Shown here: in pieces, positions 7,464-16,935 of the stretch
Layout of the letters: each line of letters opens with the position of its first letter
Position numbering within the stretch: position 1 is the first letter of the stretch
Translations under genes and position numbers: made by a program
Assembly (NCBI GenBank): GCA_964595625.1
Contig: CAZQQU010000002.1
Coordinates: 124,001-188,000, forward strand
DNA length: 64,000 bases
DNA from: CAZQQU01 sp964595625
Lineage (GTDB): Bacteria > Bacteroidota > Bacteroidia > Flavobacteriales > Flavobacteriaceae
Direction: 5' to 3'
Notes under the pieces: generated by a model
What the model was told of the DNA's origin: nothing
What the model saw: the letters and a program-made list of their open reading frames with translations, nothing else
Database searches by the model: none

Positions 7464-8320
7464 ACAGTATTCGTTTTATGGGTTTGATAATAGGTAATGA
7501 GCTGGTCGATGGGGCGATGTATAATTTGCCCCAATTTTAGTTGGTGTGCCGCCAAACAATCAGCAATCACCGATTGAGAGAAATAGGCAATTGACCCAAC
7601 AAAATGTATGGGAAGGTATTTGGATTCGGGGTAACTTAAAATTCGACATTGAATAAATTCTTCAATACCTTCTTGAAGTACCTTGTAAAAATAGGTGTTG
7701 ATTTGTTCTTGCGAAAAAATAAACTCTGCAAAAGAGGCTAAATAGGCATTGGGATTGGGTTTTTGATAAAGATTTATTTTGATAGTATCGGAGTTCAAAT
7801 CGTATAGTTGTTGGAAGCGAAGCGCCAATTCTTCAGGCATTTTTTTATAGAAATAATCCCGAATTAATCGCCTACCAAAGTAATTTCCACTGGCTTCGTC
7901 CATCAACATATATCCAAGCGAATCGACGTTGATGTATATTTTATTGCCATCAAAATAGCAGCAATTCGAACCCGTTCCAAAAATACACACAATGCCGGGT
8001 TGGTTGGTGGCCGCACGTACCGCCGCTACGGTATCTTCTTGGACAGTGACATGAGCATTTGTATAAAAGTTTTCGAGTATTGTAGTGAGCTTTTTTACTG
8101 GAGTAGGGGTCCCACAACCGGCGCCATAAAAATCCAATACCGTGACTTGGGTCTTGCATTGTTGCAACTCCATGTTGGATTCAATGCGACGCAAAATTTC
8201 TTCCGCAGGTACAATGGCCGGATTAATTCCTTCGGTACGAGTTTTTAAAACTACCTGTCCTTGAAGATCTATTAAAATCCAATCGCATTTGGTGGAACCG
8301 CCGTCGGTGATTAGTATCAT
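7460..8320 (-). CDS. BadF/BadG/BcrA ATPase-family sugar kinase (GlcNAc kinase-like)
   Basis: 286 residues, ASKHA fold. The N-terminal phosphate-1 motif is ITDGGSTKCDW, phosphate-2 is FGTGSNCCYF near residue 115, and an adenosine-type motif (HFVGSIAYF) is near residue 253. This family includes N-acetylglucosamine kinases, and in Bacteroidota a member sits with pfkA, gap and pgi as here. The likely role is phosphorylating an amino sugar or hexose to feed glycolysis; the substrate cannot be read from sequence. The stop overlaps the pgi ATG (ATGA). Confidence 0.82.
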   Translation of the reverse strand: MILITDGGSTKCDWILIDLQGQVVLKTRTEGINPAIVPAEEILRRIESNMELQQCKTQVTVLDFYGAGCGTPTPVKKLTTILENFYTNAHVTVQEDTVAAVRAATNQPGIVCIFGTGSNCCYFDGNKIYINVDSLGYMLMDEASGNYFGRRLIRDYFYKKMPEELALRFQQLYDLNSDTIKINLYQKPNPNAYLASFAEFIFSQEQINTYFYKVLQEGIEEFIQCRILSYPESKYLPIHFVGSIAYFSQSVIADCLAAHQLKLGQIIHRPIDQLITYYQTHKTNTV

Positions 8321-8619
8321 AATTTAATTTTTAACATGAGGTGTATGAGCTGTGGTGTTTTTGGTCATGGACAGTTGCTAACTTTTACCGGCTATTAAAA
8401 CTCCACTTAGTTGTCCAAATAGATGATATAATGTCATTGCTGATACACATGCTTGTGGTGTCGTTTTGAAATTTTTCTAGGGACGTACCCATTGAAGGTA
8501 CCCATTTGAAAGTCAACAATAAGATTAAAGCTCTCATAGTATAAAAATAATGTGTTCCATTTTGTTTATAGCCTTTGTTACAAAGCACTTCAGTTGGTTT
8601 AGGTATTAAAGGTAGCTTG
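8321..8619. other. 299-base gap between kinase and gap, nothing recognised
   Basis: No supported coding frame; the longest minus-strand frame is a shadow continuing out of gap. The only structure seen is a small hairpin, GTACC-CATTGAA-GGTAC, near 8485-8501. No clear promoter box precedes the kinase gene at 8320. Confidence 0.4.
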
Positions 8620-9615
8620 TTATAAGGCTGAAAACAAAGCTGTGATTTCAACCAATTGGGTGGAATACCCATATTCGTTGTCATACCAAGCGACCAATTT
8701 AAAGAAATTTTCATTGAGTGCCATACTAGCACCTGCATCAAAGGTGCAGATGTGTGGATCGGAAATAAAATCTTGAGAAACCACCGGTTCTTCGGTATAG
8801 TTTACCAGACCCCGATATTGCTTGGTGGAGGCCTCTTGGATAACCGCTTTAATTTGGTCTAAGCTGGTGGGTTGAACCGTTCTGACCGTCAAGTCTACCA
8901 CAGAAACATCGGCGGTAGGCACTCGAAAAGCCATCCCGGTGAGTTTGCCTTCGAGTTCGGGTATGACTTTAGTAACGGCTTGAGCGGCTCCGGTTGAAGC
9001 GGGTATAATATTAAGCAAAGCACTTCGTCCGGCTCGATAGTCTTTCTTGGCAGCACCATCCACAGTAAGTTGCGAGGCTGTGGTAGCGTGTACCGTGGTC
9101 ATCAAAGCTTCTTCGATTCCAAAATGATCGTGAATTATTTTGGCAAGAGGTGCTAAACAATTAGTGGTACAAGAAGCATTCGAAATAATGGGTTGCTGAT
9201 TGTTCAGTAAGTGGTGGTTGACTCCCATAACAAACATCGGGGCGTCTTTGGAAGGAGCCGAAATCACCACCTTTTGAGCTCCACCACGAAGATGAGACTG
9301 GGCCTTTTCTATAGTAGTAAATATACCGGTACATTCAATCACCGTGGTAACTCCTACTTGATCCCACTGGAGGTTTTCCGGGTTTTTTTCTGCAGTGACC
9401 CGTATGGTTTTACCATTAACTACCAACTGACCATCTTTAACCCTTACTTCACCCTTAAAGGGACCATGAACCGAGTCGTATTTCAATAAATAGGCTAGGT
9501 GCTCGATGTCTAACAAGTCGTTTACAGCTACTACTTCTAGGTTTTTATTTTGTACAGCAATCCGAAAAGCCAAACGTCCGATTCGGCCAAACCCGTTGAT
9601 TCCAATTTTCATCAT
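8620..9615 (-). CDS. gap: Glyceraldehyde-3-phosphate dehydrogenase, type I (copy 1)
   Basis: 331 residues. It oxidises glyceraldehyde 3-phosphate to 1,3-bisphosphoglycerate with NAD. INGFGRIGRLAFR is the NAD-binding start and SNASCTTNCLAPL carries the catalytic Cys. ITVHATT-like MTTVHATTASQ and WYDNEYGYS are canonical. The Asp of VAVNDL favours NAD over NADP. Two ATGs are adjacent at 9615 and 9612. It follows pfkA by 11 bases and is presumably co-transcribed. A second, more divergent GAPDH lies at 57772-58758. Confidence 0.96.
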   Translation of the reverse strand: MMKIGINGFGRIGRLAFRIAVQNKNLEVVAVNDLLDIEHLAYLLKYDSVHGPFKGEVRVKDGQLVVNGKTIRVTAEKNPENLQWDQVGVTTVIECTGIFTTIEKAQSHLRGGAQKVVISAPSKDAPMFVMGVNHHLLNNQQPIISNASCTTNCLAPLAKIIHDHFGIEEALMTTVHATTASQLTVDGAAKKDYRAGRSALLNIIPASTGAAQAVTKVIPELEGKLTGMAFRVPTADVSVVDLTVRTVQPTSLDQIKAVIQEASTKQYRGLVNYTEEPVVSQDFISDPHICTFDAGASMALNENFFKLVAWYDNEYGYSTQLVEITALFSAL

Positions 9616-9626
9616 AATTCTTGTTT

Positions 9627-10640
9627 TTAGAGCGACACTATATCCGATACTCGAATGAGTTCGGGGTCTATTTTTTGTTTGTTTTTGACAGCTTTTATCA
9701 GGGGAACAGCCACTATTTTATTGTTTTGAATCCCAATCATTACCATTGATTTTCCGGCCATAAGAGCATCTACCGCGCCCACGCCCATACGGCTGGCCAA
9801 TACCCGGTCATAACAGCTCGGGCTACCCCCGCGTTGCATATGGCCCAATACCGAAACCCGAACCTCGTAACCTGCCAGTTGTTGTTCCACAAATTCAGCT
9901 AACTCAAATATGTTTTTCCCAATTTTATCGCCTTCGGCCACGACTACTATACTCGATGATTTTCCTGCTTGTTTACTACGTTGTAAGGTTTCAATAAGCC
10001 GTTCTTTTCCCAGATTTTCTTCGGGAATTAAAATTTCTTCAGCTCCTGCACCAATACCTGCATTTAAGGCAATATGTCCCGCATTTCTTCCCATAACCTC
10101 AATCATAAACAAGCGGTTGTGTGAGTGGGCGGTATCTCGTATCTTGTCGATAGCTTCGATGACGGTGTTGAGTGCCGTGTCATAACCAATGGTATAATCA
10201 GTTCCAAAAATGTCGTTGTCAATGGTACCGGGAATTCCGACTACAGGAAAATTAAATTCATGACTCAAAGCCTGTGCTCCTGCAAAACTTCCGTCACCTC
10301 CAATCACAATGAGGGCGTCGATGTTTTCTTTTTTTAGGTTTTCATAAGCCTTTTTTCGACCTGCTGCTTCTCGGAATTCTTGGCTGCGAGCCGATTTCAA
10401 AAAAGTACCTCCTCGGTTGATGAGGTTTTTTACAGCCCGTGCGTCTAAGAGTTTAAAATCGGCTTCGATAAGCCCTTGATAGCCTCGGTAAACACCCATG
10501 CATGTTACTTGATAAAAAGCACAGCACCGTACGACCGCTCGTATGGCGGCATTCATCCCGGGCGAGTCACCACCACTGGTGAGTATCGCAATCTTTTTGG
10601 GCTGGCTTGTCATAGGGTAAAAGTAACTGTTTCTACTCAT
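9627..10640 (-). CDS. pfkA: ATP-dependent 6-phosphofructokinase
   Basis: 337 residues. It phosphorylates fructose 6-phosphate, the committed glycolytic step. Motifs: LTSGGDSPGMNAAIR (ATP site), GGDGSFAGA, PGTIDNDI (catalytic Asp), and EVMGRNAGHIAL. Gly after GGD supports ATP rather than PPi use. The frame opens at 10640, but an in-frame ATG at 10613 (MTSQPKKIAIL) matches the usual PfkA N-terminus better and is probably the true start. First gene of the glycolytic series read leftward through gap, the sugar kinase and pgi. Confidence 0.96.
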   Translation of the reverse strand: MSRNSYFYPMTSQPKKIAILTSGGDSPGMNAAIRAVVRCCAFYQVTCMGVYRGYQGLIEADFKLLDARAVKNLINRGGTFLKSARSQEFREAAGRKKAYENLKKENIDALIVIGGDGSFAGAQALSHEFNFPVVGIPGTIDNDIFGTDYTIGYDTALNTVIEAIDKIRDTAHSHNRLFMIEVMGRNAGHIALNAGIGAGAEEILIPEENLGKERLIETLQRSKQAGKSSSIVVVAEGDKIGKNIFELAEFVEQQLAGYEVRVSVLGHMQRGGSPSCYDRVLASRMGVGAVDALMAGKSMVMIGIQNNKIVAVPLIKAVKNKQKIDPELIRVSDIVSL

Positions 10641-10778
10641 ATTGCCAAGTTCAAACCCGGGTTTGTACGCTCTTATTGTTACTTTTTTTTATGTGGTTTA
10701 TTGAAAATCAGCAAAAAGAGAATGGGAGGGTTAACAAATCTTGTACTCGAGTCGGTTTTTTATTTTTAGCTAAAGTTG

Positions 10779-10786
10779 TAACTTTG
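10779..10786 (+). promoter_or_regulatory. Bacteroidota -7 box for the MBL-rhodanese gene
   Basis: TAACTTTG, an exact TAnnTTTG, 15 bases before the ATG at 10801. Confidence 0.55.
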
Positions 10787-10800
10787 AAAAAAAATATCTG

Positions 10801-12207
10801 ATGAAAATAGAACAAATCTATACCGGTTGTTTGGCACAAGGTGCTTATTATATCGAAAGCCAAGGTGAAGCAGCTGTGATTGATCCCTTGCGTGAGATTT
10901 CACCTTATATAGCTCGAGCTGAGAAGGACGGTGCGGTAATCAAATATATTTTTGAAACCCATTTCCATGCCGATTTTGTGAGCGGTCATCTTACTTTGTC
11001 CAAAAAAACCGGGGCGCCCATAGTGTATGGCCCCACTGCTCAACCCGCCTTTGATGCCTTGATTGCCACTGATGGTCAGGTGTTTAAAATTGGAGAAATT
11101 ACAATAACCGCCCTACATACGCCCGGTCATACCTTGGAGAGTACTACTTATTTACTCAAAGACAAAAATGGTAAGGACGTAGCTATTTTTAGTGGGGACA
11201 CTTTGTTTTTAGGCGATGTCGGACGTCCGGATTTAGCTCAAAAAGCCGATTCGATGACCCAAGAAGATTTAGCAGGAATGCTCTATGATAGCTTGCGAAC
11301 CAAAATTATGCCTTTGGCCGATGATGTAATCGTATATCCCGCACATGGAGCGGGTTCGGCTTGTGGTAAAAATATGATGAAAGAAACCGTGGATACGTTG
11401 GGAAATCAAAAAAGAATGAATTATGCCCTGCGATCTACGATGACCAAAGAAGAGTTTATTCAAGAGGTAACCGATGGATTGTTACCACCACCTCAATATT
11501 TCCCCTTAAATGTTCAGATGAATAAACAGGGATATGAAGATATTGATGAGGTAGTGAAACGCGGTACACGAGCTCTTTCCCCAGGAGCCTTTGAAGCCGC
11601 TGCCAACGAAACACAAGCAATTGTATTGGATGTTCGCCACGAATCAGATTTTGTGAAAGGATTTATTCCTCGCTCCATATTTATAGGTTTACATGGTGGT
11701 TTTGCCCCCTGGGTAGGCGCCTTGATTGCGGATGTAAAACAACCGATTTTATTAGTAACCCCTGTCGGTAAAGAAGAAGAGACAGTTACTCGCTTGTCTC
11801 GGGTTGGTTTTGATCATACCTTGGGTTATTTAGAAGGTGGATTTGAGGCTTGGGTGGCTGCTGGTAAAGAAATAGATAGTTTGGAATCCATTTCTGCTGA
11901 AACCTTTAAAAAGCGATACGATCAAGAAACCCTTCCGGTATTTGACGTACGGAAGGAAAGCGAATTTAATAACGGGCATTTACCAGAAGTGCATTTGACA
12001 CCCTTGGACTTTTTGAATGAACATTTAGCCGAGTTTCCAACCGATAAAACCTTTTATCTGCATTGTGCCGGTGGGTATCGTTCGGTGATAGCGGCGTCTA
12101 TTCTGAAAAGTAGAGGAATTCACAATTTGGTGGATGTAGCCGGTGGCTTTGCCGCCATCAAAAAAGAAGGCTTTCCCATCGTTGAAACCCCGTCTTGTAC
12201 ATCCTAG
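10801..12207 (+). CDS. Metallo-beta-lactamase-fold hydrolase fused to two rhodanese domains
   Basis: 468 residues. Residues 1 to about 240 are an MBL domain of persulfide dioxygenase (ETHE1) type: THFHADFVSGH, TPGHT, SGDTLFLGDVGRPDL and PAHGAGS supply the metal ligands and the glutathione-persulfide-type motif. Two rhodanese domains follow (about 265-355 and 365-465). The first lacks an active-site Cys (LLVTPVGK), the second has HCAGGYRS with the Cys. Such fusions handle sulfane sulfur, for example in sulfide detoxification. It is a single-gene unit with its own -7 box and a strong shared terminator. Confidence 0.92.
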   Translation: MKIEQIYTGCLAQGAYYIESQGEAAVIDPLREISPYIARAEKDGAVIKYIFETHFHADFVSGHLTLSKKTGAPIVYGPTAQPAFDALIATDGQVFKIGEITITALHTPGHTLESTTYLLKDKNGKDVAIFSGDTLFLGDVGRPDLAQKADSMTQEDLAGMLYDSLRTKIMPLADDVIVYPAHGAGSACGKNMMKETVDTLGNQKRMNYALRSTMTKEEFIQEVTDGLLPPPQYFPLNVQMNKQGYEDIDEVVKRGTRALSPGAFEAAANETQAIVLDVRHESDFVKGFIPRSIFIGLHGGFAPWVGALIADVKQPILLVTPVGKEEETVTRLSRVGFDHTLGYLEGGFEAWVAAGKEIDSLESISAETFKKRYDQETLPVFDVRKESEFNNGHLPEVHLTPLDFLNEHLAEFPTDKTFYLHCAGGYRSVIAASILKSRGIHNLVDVAGGFAAIKKEGFPIVETPSCTS

Positions 12208-12223
12208 GGTTTCAGTAACTAAT

Positions 12224-12264
12224 AAAAAAACACCTCTTTGCTAATACGCAAAGAGGTGTTTTTT
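12224..12264. terminator. Bidirectional intrinsic terminator
   Basis: An 11-bp perfect stem (CACCTCTTTGC 12231-12241 with 12248-12258, loop TAATAC) is flanked by seven A on the left and six T on the right. It can end transcription from both the MBL gene (plus) and the subtilase (minus), which converge here. Confidence 0.9.
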
Positions 12265-12279
12265 GTTTTAGACGAAAAG

Positions 12280-13917
12280 TTATTTTTTGATGATTCGTTT
12301 GGTTATAGAAGTTTTGTTATCTGTAAATTGAACCATATAGATACCGGCTTGTAGCATAGAAATATCTATGGTACTTCCATTTTTAAAGGGTTGCTGAAGT
12401 ACTCGTTGTCCTAAGGCATTGTATATTTCTAAAGTAGCTGTTTGAGATTGAACCACATCACCATAGACTTGAATGAATGAGGTAGCCGGATTGGGGAAAA
12501 CCACAAATTCTTTGATGTTGTGCTGGGCCATATCCAGTAGAGCACCTAGAGCAGCTTCCATATCGGGTAAGGGACCGATATGCCCTCCCGAGCCTTGAGG
12601 AATTCCTGTATCAATGAGCAAGTCGCGTAATTGCAGAGGGGTCATATATTCACCGGTTAGTTCTTTGTAGCGTGAAAGAAGAACGATGGCACAGGAAGTT
12701 ACAATCGGAGTGGCCGAACTAGTACCCGAAAACATGGTATAGTTCTGATTAAAATCCCCTCCAATCTGTGCATAATCTCCGTAGCCGCTAGAAAGCACGT
12801 TGAGTCCCCAGCCTTGTACATTGACTCTACTTCCGTAGGTGCTAAAGCTTAGTTTGTTGTGTAATTCGTTTGGGGTTCCAGCACCAACGATAATAGCACC
12901 GCTATCGCCTCGATCCATATAGTTTTGATAGGCCGGACTGTCAAGGTCCTGATTTCCATTTCCGGCTGCAGCCACGATAATGATACCCGCATCCGTTGCT
13001 GCTTTTGTCAAAGTCCAAATGGCATAGGTGTATTCTGCAGGGACATAATTGGTGCCACCTCCTACACCGCCGGTTTGCATTTCGTATATGATGACATCTC
13101 CGGTTTGACTATTGGCAATGGCTTGTTGTACGGCATAAACTCGATTGTAACCATTTTCTTCGGTGTATTCAGGAAATAGAATAAACTCTTCCGCACCGTA
13201 AGCCATACCCGAAACTCCGTAGTCTCCTTTGTGGCCAAACACTACACCGGCTGTGGCGGTTCCATGTTCGGTGTAATCCGGTCCTAAAGAGCCGTGTACA
13301 GTCATTCCCGGGTGGATGGATACATTCACCTCATTGAGGTCTTCGTGATCTACGTTCATTCCGTATTCCACATTGCGTACCCGGATATTTTCTCCAGAAA
13401 GGCCTAAACTCCAAGCGTAGGTCATATTGACTCCCGGATCGGGGCCAATATAATTTTGTAAAGGTTCATAATTGGGTGTGGCAGGGGGAATATCCCAAGG
13501 AAGTGCTTCGGGGATTCGGGAAACTAGTGAGGTGTAGGTAACTCCTGGCAGACTATTTAATTCCTCGGCAAGGGTGATCAGGGTGGGGTCATCCACCTTA
13601 TCAAAAGTTAATATCATCAAGTTTCTCAATTGTCGAGCAGCATCGGCGTTACCCGAAACTTTTAAACCCTGTTGGATTAAATAATCTATGTTTTCTTCAC
13701 TCATAGTAATCCCTTTTTGGACCTCAAATTGGTATTGCTGTTGAAAAGTCTCAAATTCAGGAATAGCTTGGTTTATTGTAGTTAAATACGACTCCGATTC
13801 GGTGAATTTAATAGAGGTGTCAAAGGCTACATACAGATCATACGATTTTTCATTTTGGGAGAAAGAAAAAAAGCTACATAGAAAGAAAAGTAATAGTGTT
13901 GTTTTTTTCATGTCCAA
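12280..13917 (-). CDS. Subtilisin-like (S8) serine peptidase with T9SS sorting domain
   Basis: 545 residues. Signal peptide (KKTTLLLFFLCSFFSFS), a propeptide-like region to about 150, an S8 domain about 165-440, and a T9SS type A tail (FPNPATSFIQV, QAGIYMVQF, RIIKK). His is in HGTATAGVV, the oxyanion Asn in AAAGNGN, the nucleophile in GTSSATPIV. The expected Asp of the triad lies in the block RVRNVEYG, where the Asp position appears to be Asn182; the neighbouring Glu184 may be relevant. It is secreted and cell-surface attached or released by T9SS. A second in-frame ATG is at 13911. Confidence 0.9.
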   Translation of the reverse strand: MDMKKTTLLLFFLCSFFSFSQNEKSYDLYVAFDTSIKFTESESYLTTINQAIPEFETFQQQYQFEVQKGITMSEENIDYLIQQGLKVSGNADAARQLRNLMILTFDKVDDPTLITLAEELNSLPGVTYTSLVSRIPEALPWDIPPATPNYEPLQNYIGPDPGVNMTYAWSLGLSGENIRVRNVEYGMNVDHEDLNEVNVSIHPGMTVHGSLGPDYTEHGTATAGVVFGHKGDYGVSGMAYGAEEFILFPEYTEENGYNRVYAVQQAIANSQTGDVIIYEMQTGGVGGGTNYVPAEYTYAIWTLTKAATDAGIIIVAAAGNGNQDLDSPAYQNYMDRGDSGAIIVGAGTPNELHNKLSFSTYGSRVNVQGWGLNVLSSGYGDYAQIGGDFNQNYTMFSGTSSATPIVTSCAIVLLSRYKELTGEYMTPLQLRDLLIDTGIPQGSGGHIGPLPDMEAALGALLDMAQHNIKEFVVFPNPATSFIQVYGDVVQSQTATLEIYNALGQRVLQQPFKNGSTIDISMLQAGIYMVQFTDNKTSITKRIIKK

Positions 13918-14172
13918 AGCATAATTGTTGTTAATAAGGCTATTGTTATTAATTTTAAAATATGAGACCGTTATTAAAAATTTAGATTGTCAACAAATAG
14001 CATCATATTTTTTCGTAAAAATAATCATTTTGAAATATATAATGAGCAATCACAACTTTTTGTTTTAAACCAAATTTCTTATACTTAAAAATATGTTGTT
14101 ATTTTTACCACAGAACTTTTGATCTCAGTGGTTATATAGCTAGTTCCGAAGGAGAATAAAAAATAAAAAAAT

Positions 14173-14724
14173 ATGATACAAACAACCATACGTCAACGAA
14201 GAGCTGTTTTTGCCGATCAATTTAACGGCAAACCCATTTCTCGAGAAAATCTAGTTGAAATTTTAGAAGCGGCTCGTTGGGCTCCGACCCATAGACGCAC
14301 AGAGCCCTGGCGGTTTAAAGTGATTAGTGGGGAGAAATTAGACGAATTAGGTGCTTTTTTAGCAGATAAATACCGACAAACCGCCGAGAAATTCGCTGAA
14401 TTTAAACACCGGAAGTTTAGAGAAAATCCCAAAAAAGCGGGAGCTATTATTGCCATTTGTATGCAACGCGACCCCAAAGTGTCAGTCCCTGAGTGGGAAG
14501 AAATAGCTTCGGTAGCCATGGCGGTACAAAATATGTGGTTGGTTTGCACCGAAAAACAAATCGGTGCCTATTGGTCTTCCCCGGCATTAATACGCTATAT
14601 GGACGAGTTTTTACCGATGGCTCCGGGAGAACGTTGTTTGGGCTTTTTTTATATGGGTTATTACGACCAGCCGTTGCCCGAAGGAGTACGAGGGTCTATC
14701 GAAGAAAAGACGATTTGGCTGTAA
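14173..14724 (+). CDS. Nitroreductase-family flavoprotein
   Basis: 183 residues. Residues 1-60 (TIRQRRAVF, then AARWAPTHRRTEPWRF) form the FMN-binding start of small YdjA-like nitroreductases. AVQNMWLVC with GAYWSSP is the conserved dimer and FMN region. It would be an NAD(P)H-dependent oxidoreductase; the substrate is unknown. No signal peptide. It ends one base before the convergent DUF456 gene, and its promoter region (13918-14172) is AT-rich without a clear -7 box. Confidence 0.88.
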   Translation: MIQTTIRQRRAVFADQFNGKPISRENLVEILEAARWAPTHRRTEPWRFKVISGEKLDELGAFLADKYRQTAEKFAEFKHRKFRENPKKAGAIIAICMQRDPKVSVPEWEEIASVAMAVQNMWLVCTEKQIGAYWSSPALIRYMDEFLPMAPGERCLGFFYMGYYDQPLPEGVRGSIEEKTIWL

Positions 14725-14725
14725 T

Positions 14726-15223
14726 TTAAAAAATCACGTTCCAATACGTATAGGTTTTCCAAATCAACAAGCCCAAATAGATAAAACAGACTACAATTTT
14801 CATCAGGGTAGAAACCAAAAAGCCTACAAATGATCCCAAGGCCGATTTAAAAGCAATTCGGGTGTTGTTATTTTTAAATAGTTCACCGACAAATGCTCCG
14901 ACAAAAGGACCGATAAGTATTCCTAAAGGAGGAAAGAAAAAACCTAACAACAGGCCCAATCCGGCGCCGATGGCTCCGTATTTAGTGCCGCCCATTTTTT
15001 TAGTTCCATAAATTGGAATTAAATAATCCAGCAAAGTAATAATCACCGCTACTATACAAGTGACAATCAAGAATGTCCATTCGGTGGGGACTCCCGAAAT
15101 CATATAAAAAAGTACCAAACCCACCCATGACAATAGCGGGCCTCCGGGTATAACCGGTAATATCGAACCGGCGATGGCGACTAACATCAAGAGAAAGGCA
15201 CCGATAAGTAAAAGAATTTCCAT
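14726..15223 (-). CDS. DUF456 family membrane protein
   Basis: 165 residues, almost entirely hydrophobic. The family signature is visible: LPVIPGGPLLSWVGL near the start, IPIYGTKKMGGTKYGAIGAGLG in the middle, then a glycine-rich FFPPLGILIGPFVGAFVGEL. About four membrane segments are predicted by eye. The function of DUF456 is unknown. It stands alone and is convergent with the nitroreductase gene. Confidence 0.9.
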   Translation of the reverse strand: MEILLLIGAFLLMLVAIAGSILPVIPGGPLLSWVGLVLFYMISGVPTEWTFLIVTCIVAVIITLLDYLIPIYGTKKMGGTKYGAIGAGLGLLLGFFFPPLGILIGPFVGAFVGELFKNNNTRIAFKSALGSFVGFLVSTLMKIVVCFIYLGLLIWKTYTYWNVIF

Positions 15224-15473
15224 AGAGTTCTATTAAGTTAAAGATAACGCTTTTTGGAATATTCTATTTTTAAGAAAACATAAAATTTCTGAAATTTGCC
15301 TGAGTCGGGTTTTCCCCGAAAGAGGGACACTTAAAAATAGAATAAAGTTTAACGCTAAATTCTGGTGTCAGCCCAATAAATCAAAATATTAACATTGTTT
15401 TGGGTTAAAATGTTCTAAAATATTGCTTAATTTAGTGAAATAGATAATGTTTAATTGATTTACAATATGTGCT

Positions 15474-16121
15474 ATGAGTTCATCGGAAATTACTTCTACA
15501 AAGCGGAAACGCAAAAACCCAGCTGATTCAGTACCTTTATTCCGCAATCCCTGGTTGGATAAGTTAACCCGAACCCATATATCTGCACCGCTCCTTATAT
15601 TTACGATTATTTCGGCTGTTTTAATTTATTATGGTATCGTAGAAAAAGGATTTCAGGTGCCTTATATGATTCTGCTTTTCTTTGCCGGGGTATTGTTTTT
15701 TACTTTTATTGAATACTTAATGCATCGATATTTATACCATTACCATCCGGAAACTGAAAAAGGTAAAAAGATGATATATACTATGCATGGTGTTCATCAC
15801 GATTATCCCAAAGACAAATCCCGTTTGGCGATGCCACCGTTATTAAGTCTCATTTTAGCCACCGTTTTCTTTGTGATTTATCGCGCCGTGATGGGGGATT
15901 TGGTATTTGGTTTCTTAGCTGGATTTTTAATGGGATATACGGCTTATCTGGGCATTCACTATTCCGTACATGCCTTCAAACCACCTAAAAACTTTTTAAA
16001 AATACTCTGGGAACACCACCACATACACCACTATCGCGAACCCGAACGTGCTTATGGCGTTTCTTCTCCCTTGTGGGATTATATTTTTGGTACCATGCCT
16101 TCGCGAAATTGGGAGAAATAA
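15474..16121 (+). CDS. Fatty acid hydroxylase / sterol desaturase-family membrane enzyme
   Basis: 215 residues, four membrane segments. The eight-histidine di-iron motifs are present: HRYLYHYH, HGVHHDYP, HYSVH and HHHIHHY. The spacing resembles fatty acid 2-hydroxylases (FA2H/Scs7 type). In flavobacteria such an enzyme may hydroxylate the fatty acyl chain of sulfonolipids or ornithine lipids; this substrate is an inference. The 250 bases upstream (15224-15473) contain no other gene. Confidence 0.88.
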   Translation: MSSSEITSTKRKRKNPADSVPLFRNPWLDKLTRTHISAPLLIFTIISAVLIYYGIVEKGFQVPYMILLFFAGVLFFTFIEYLMHRYLYHYHPETEKGKKMIYTMHGVHHDYPKDKSRLAMPPLLSLILATVFFVIYRAVMGDLVFGFLAGFLMGYTAYLGIHYSVHAFKPPKNFLKILWEHHHIHHYREPERAYGVSSPLWDYIFGTMPSRNWEK

Positions 16122-16228
16122 AAAGCTGTTTGATTCATCATTCAACGGGTTTTCAGAAATCCAGTTGCGTAAAATAGTTTTTTACGATAATAGCCCACTT
16201 TTTTACATCTTTGCATTAAAACCAAAAA

Positions 16229-16912
16229 GTGAGAAAGGCGGGACGATTTCTTAAACGATTGTTTTTGTTTATACTGCTGGCTCATTGGGCTTATATCGTA
16301 GCTTTAAAATGGGTAAATCCTCCTATTACCTTAACCCAATTCAACAGCTGGATCGCTGGTGAAGGGCTAAAACGGGAGTATATTTCTTGGGAGGAAATAC
16401 CGACTTCTATAAAGCTTGCTGTAGTTGCATCGGAGGATCAGCTCTTCGCACAGCATACGGGTTTTGATAAAAAAAGTATCCAAAAGGCTTTGGAATTCAA
16501 TCAAAAAAATGAAGGCAAAAAATTGAGAGGAGCCAGTACCATATCTCAACAAACCGCTAAAAACGTATTTTTATGGCAAGGTAGGAGTTGGTTTCGAAAA
16601 GGTTTAGAAACCTATTTTACTTTAATGATAGAATGGATTTGGGGAAAAGAACGAATTTTGGAAATCTATCTCAATGTAATCGAGATGGGGCCTGGTATTT
16701 ATGGCATTGAAGCCGCAGCCCAGCACTATTATAACAAATCTGCCTACGAGTTAACCCGCGCCGAAGCAGCTCGTATTGCTGTAGCTTTGCCTCAGCCCAA
16801 GAAATACCAAGTCAATCCGCCCAGTAATTATGTACTCAATCGGGCCGACTGGGTGCTTCGGCAAATGCGACAAATTGAGGGGGATACCCAATTAAAAGCG
16901 CTCATAGACTAA
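16229..16912 (+). CDS. mtgA: Monofunctional peptidoglycan glycosyltransferase
   Basis: 227 residues, starting at GTG. One N-terminal membrane segment (FILLAHWAYIVAL) is followed by a GT51 domain with the catalytic SEDQLF, GASTISQQTAKN, and RILEIYLNVIEMG, all canonical. It polymerises lipid II into glycan strands at the outer face of the inner membrane. No transpeptidase domain follows, and the length fits MtgA. hemW starts 23 bases after the stop. Confidence 0.95.
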   Translation: MRKAGRFLKRLFLFILLAHWAYIVALKWVNPPITLTQFNSWIAGEGLKREYISWEEIPTSIKLAVVASEDQLFAQHTGFDKKSIQKALEFNQKNEGKKLRGASTISQQTAKNVFLWQGRSWFRKGLETYFTLMIEWIWGKERILEIYLNVIEMGPGIYGIEAAAQHYYNKSAYELTRAEAARIAVALPQPKKYQVNPPSNYVLNRADWVLRQMRQIEGDTQLKALID

Positions 16913-16935
16913 CCTTCCTGTTTTAAATCAATCCC

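Noticed and set aside
8385..8741. Minus-strand frame of 118 codons at the 3' end of gap
   Set aside because: It shares the coding region of gap in another frame and has no protein-like continuation in the gap.
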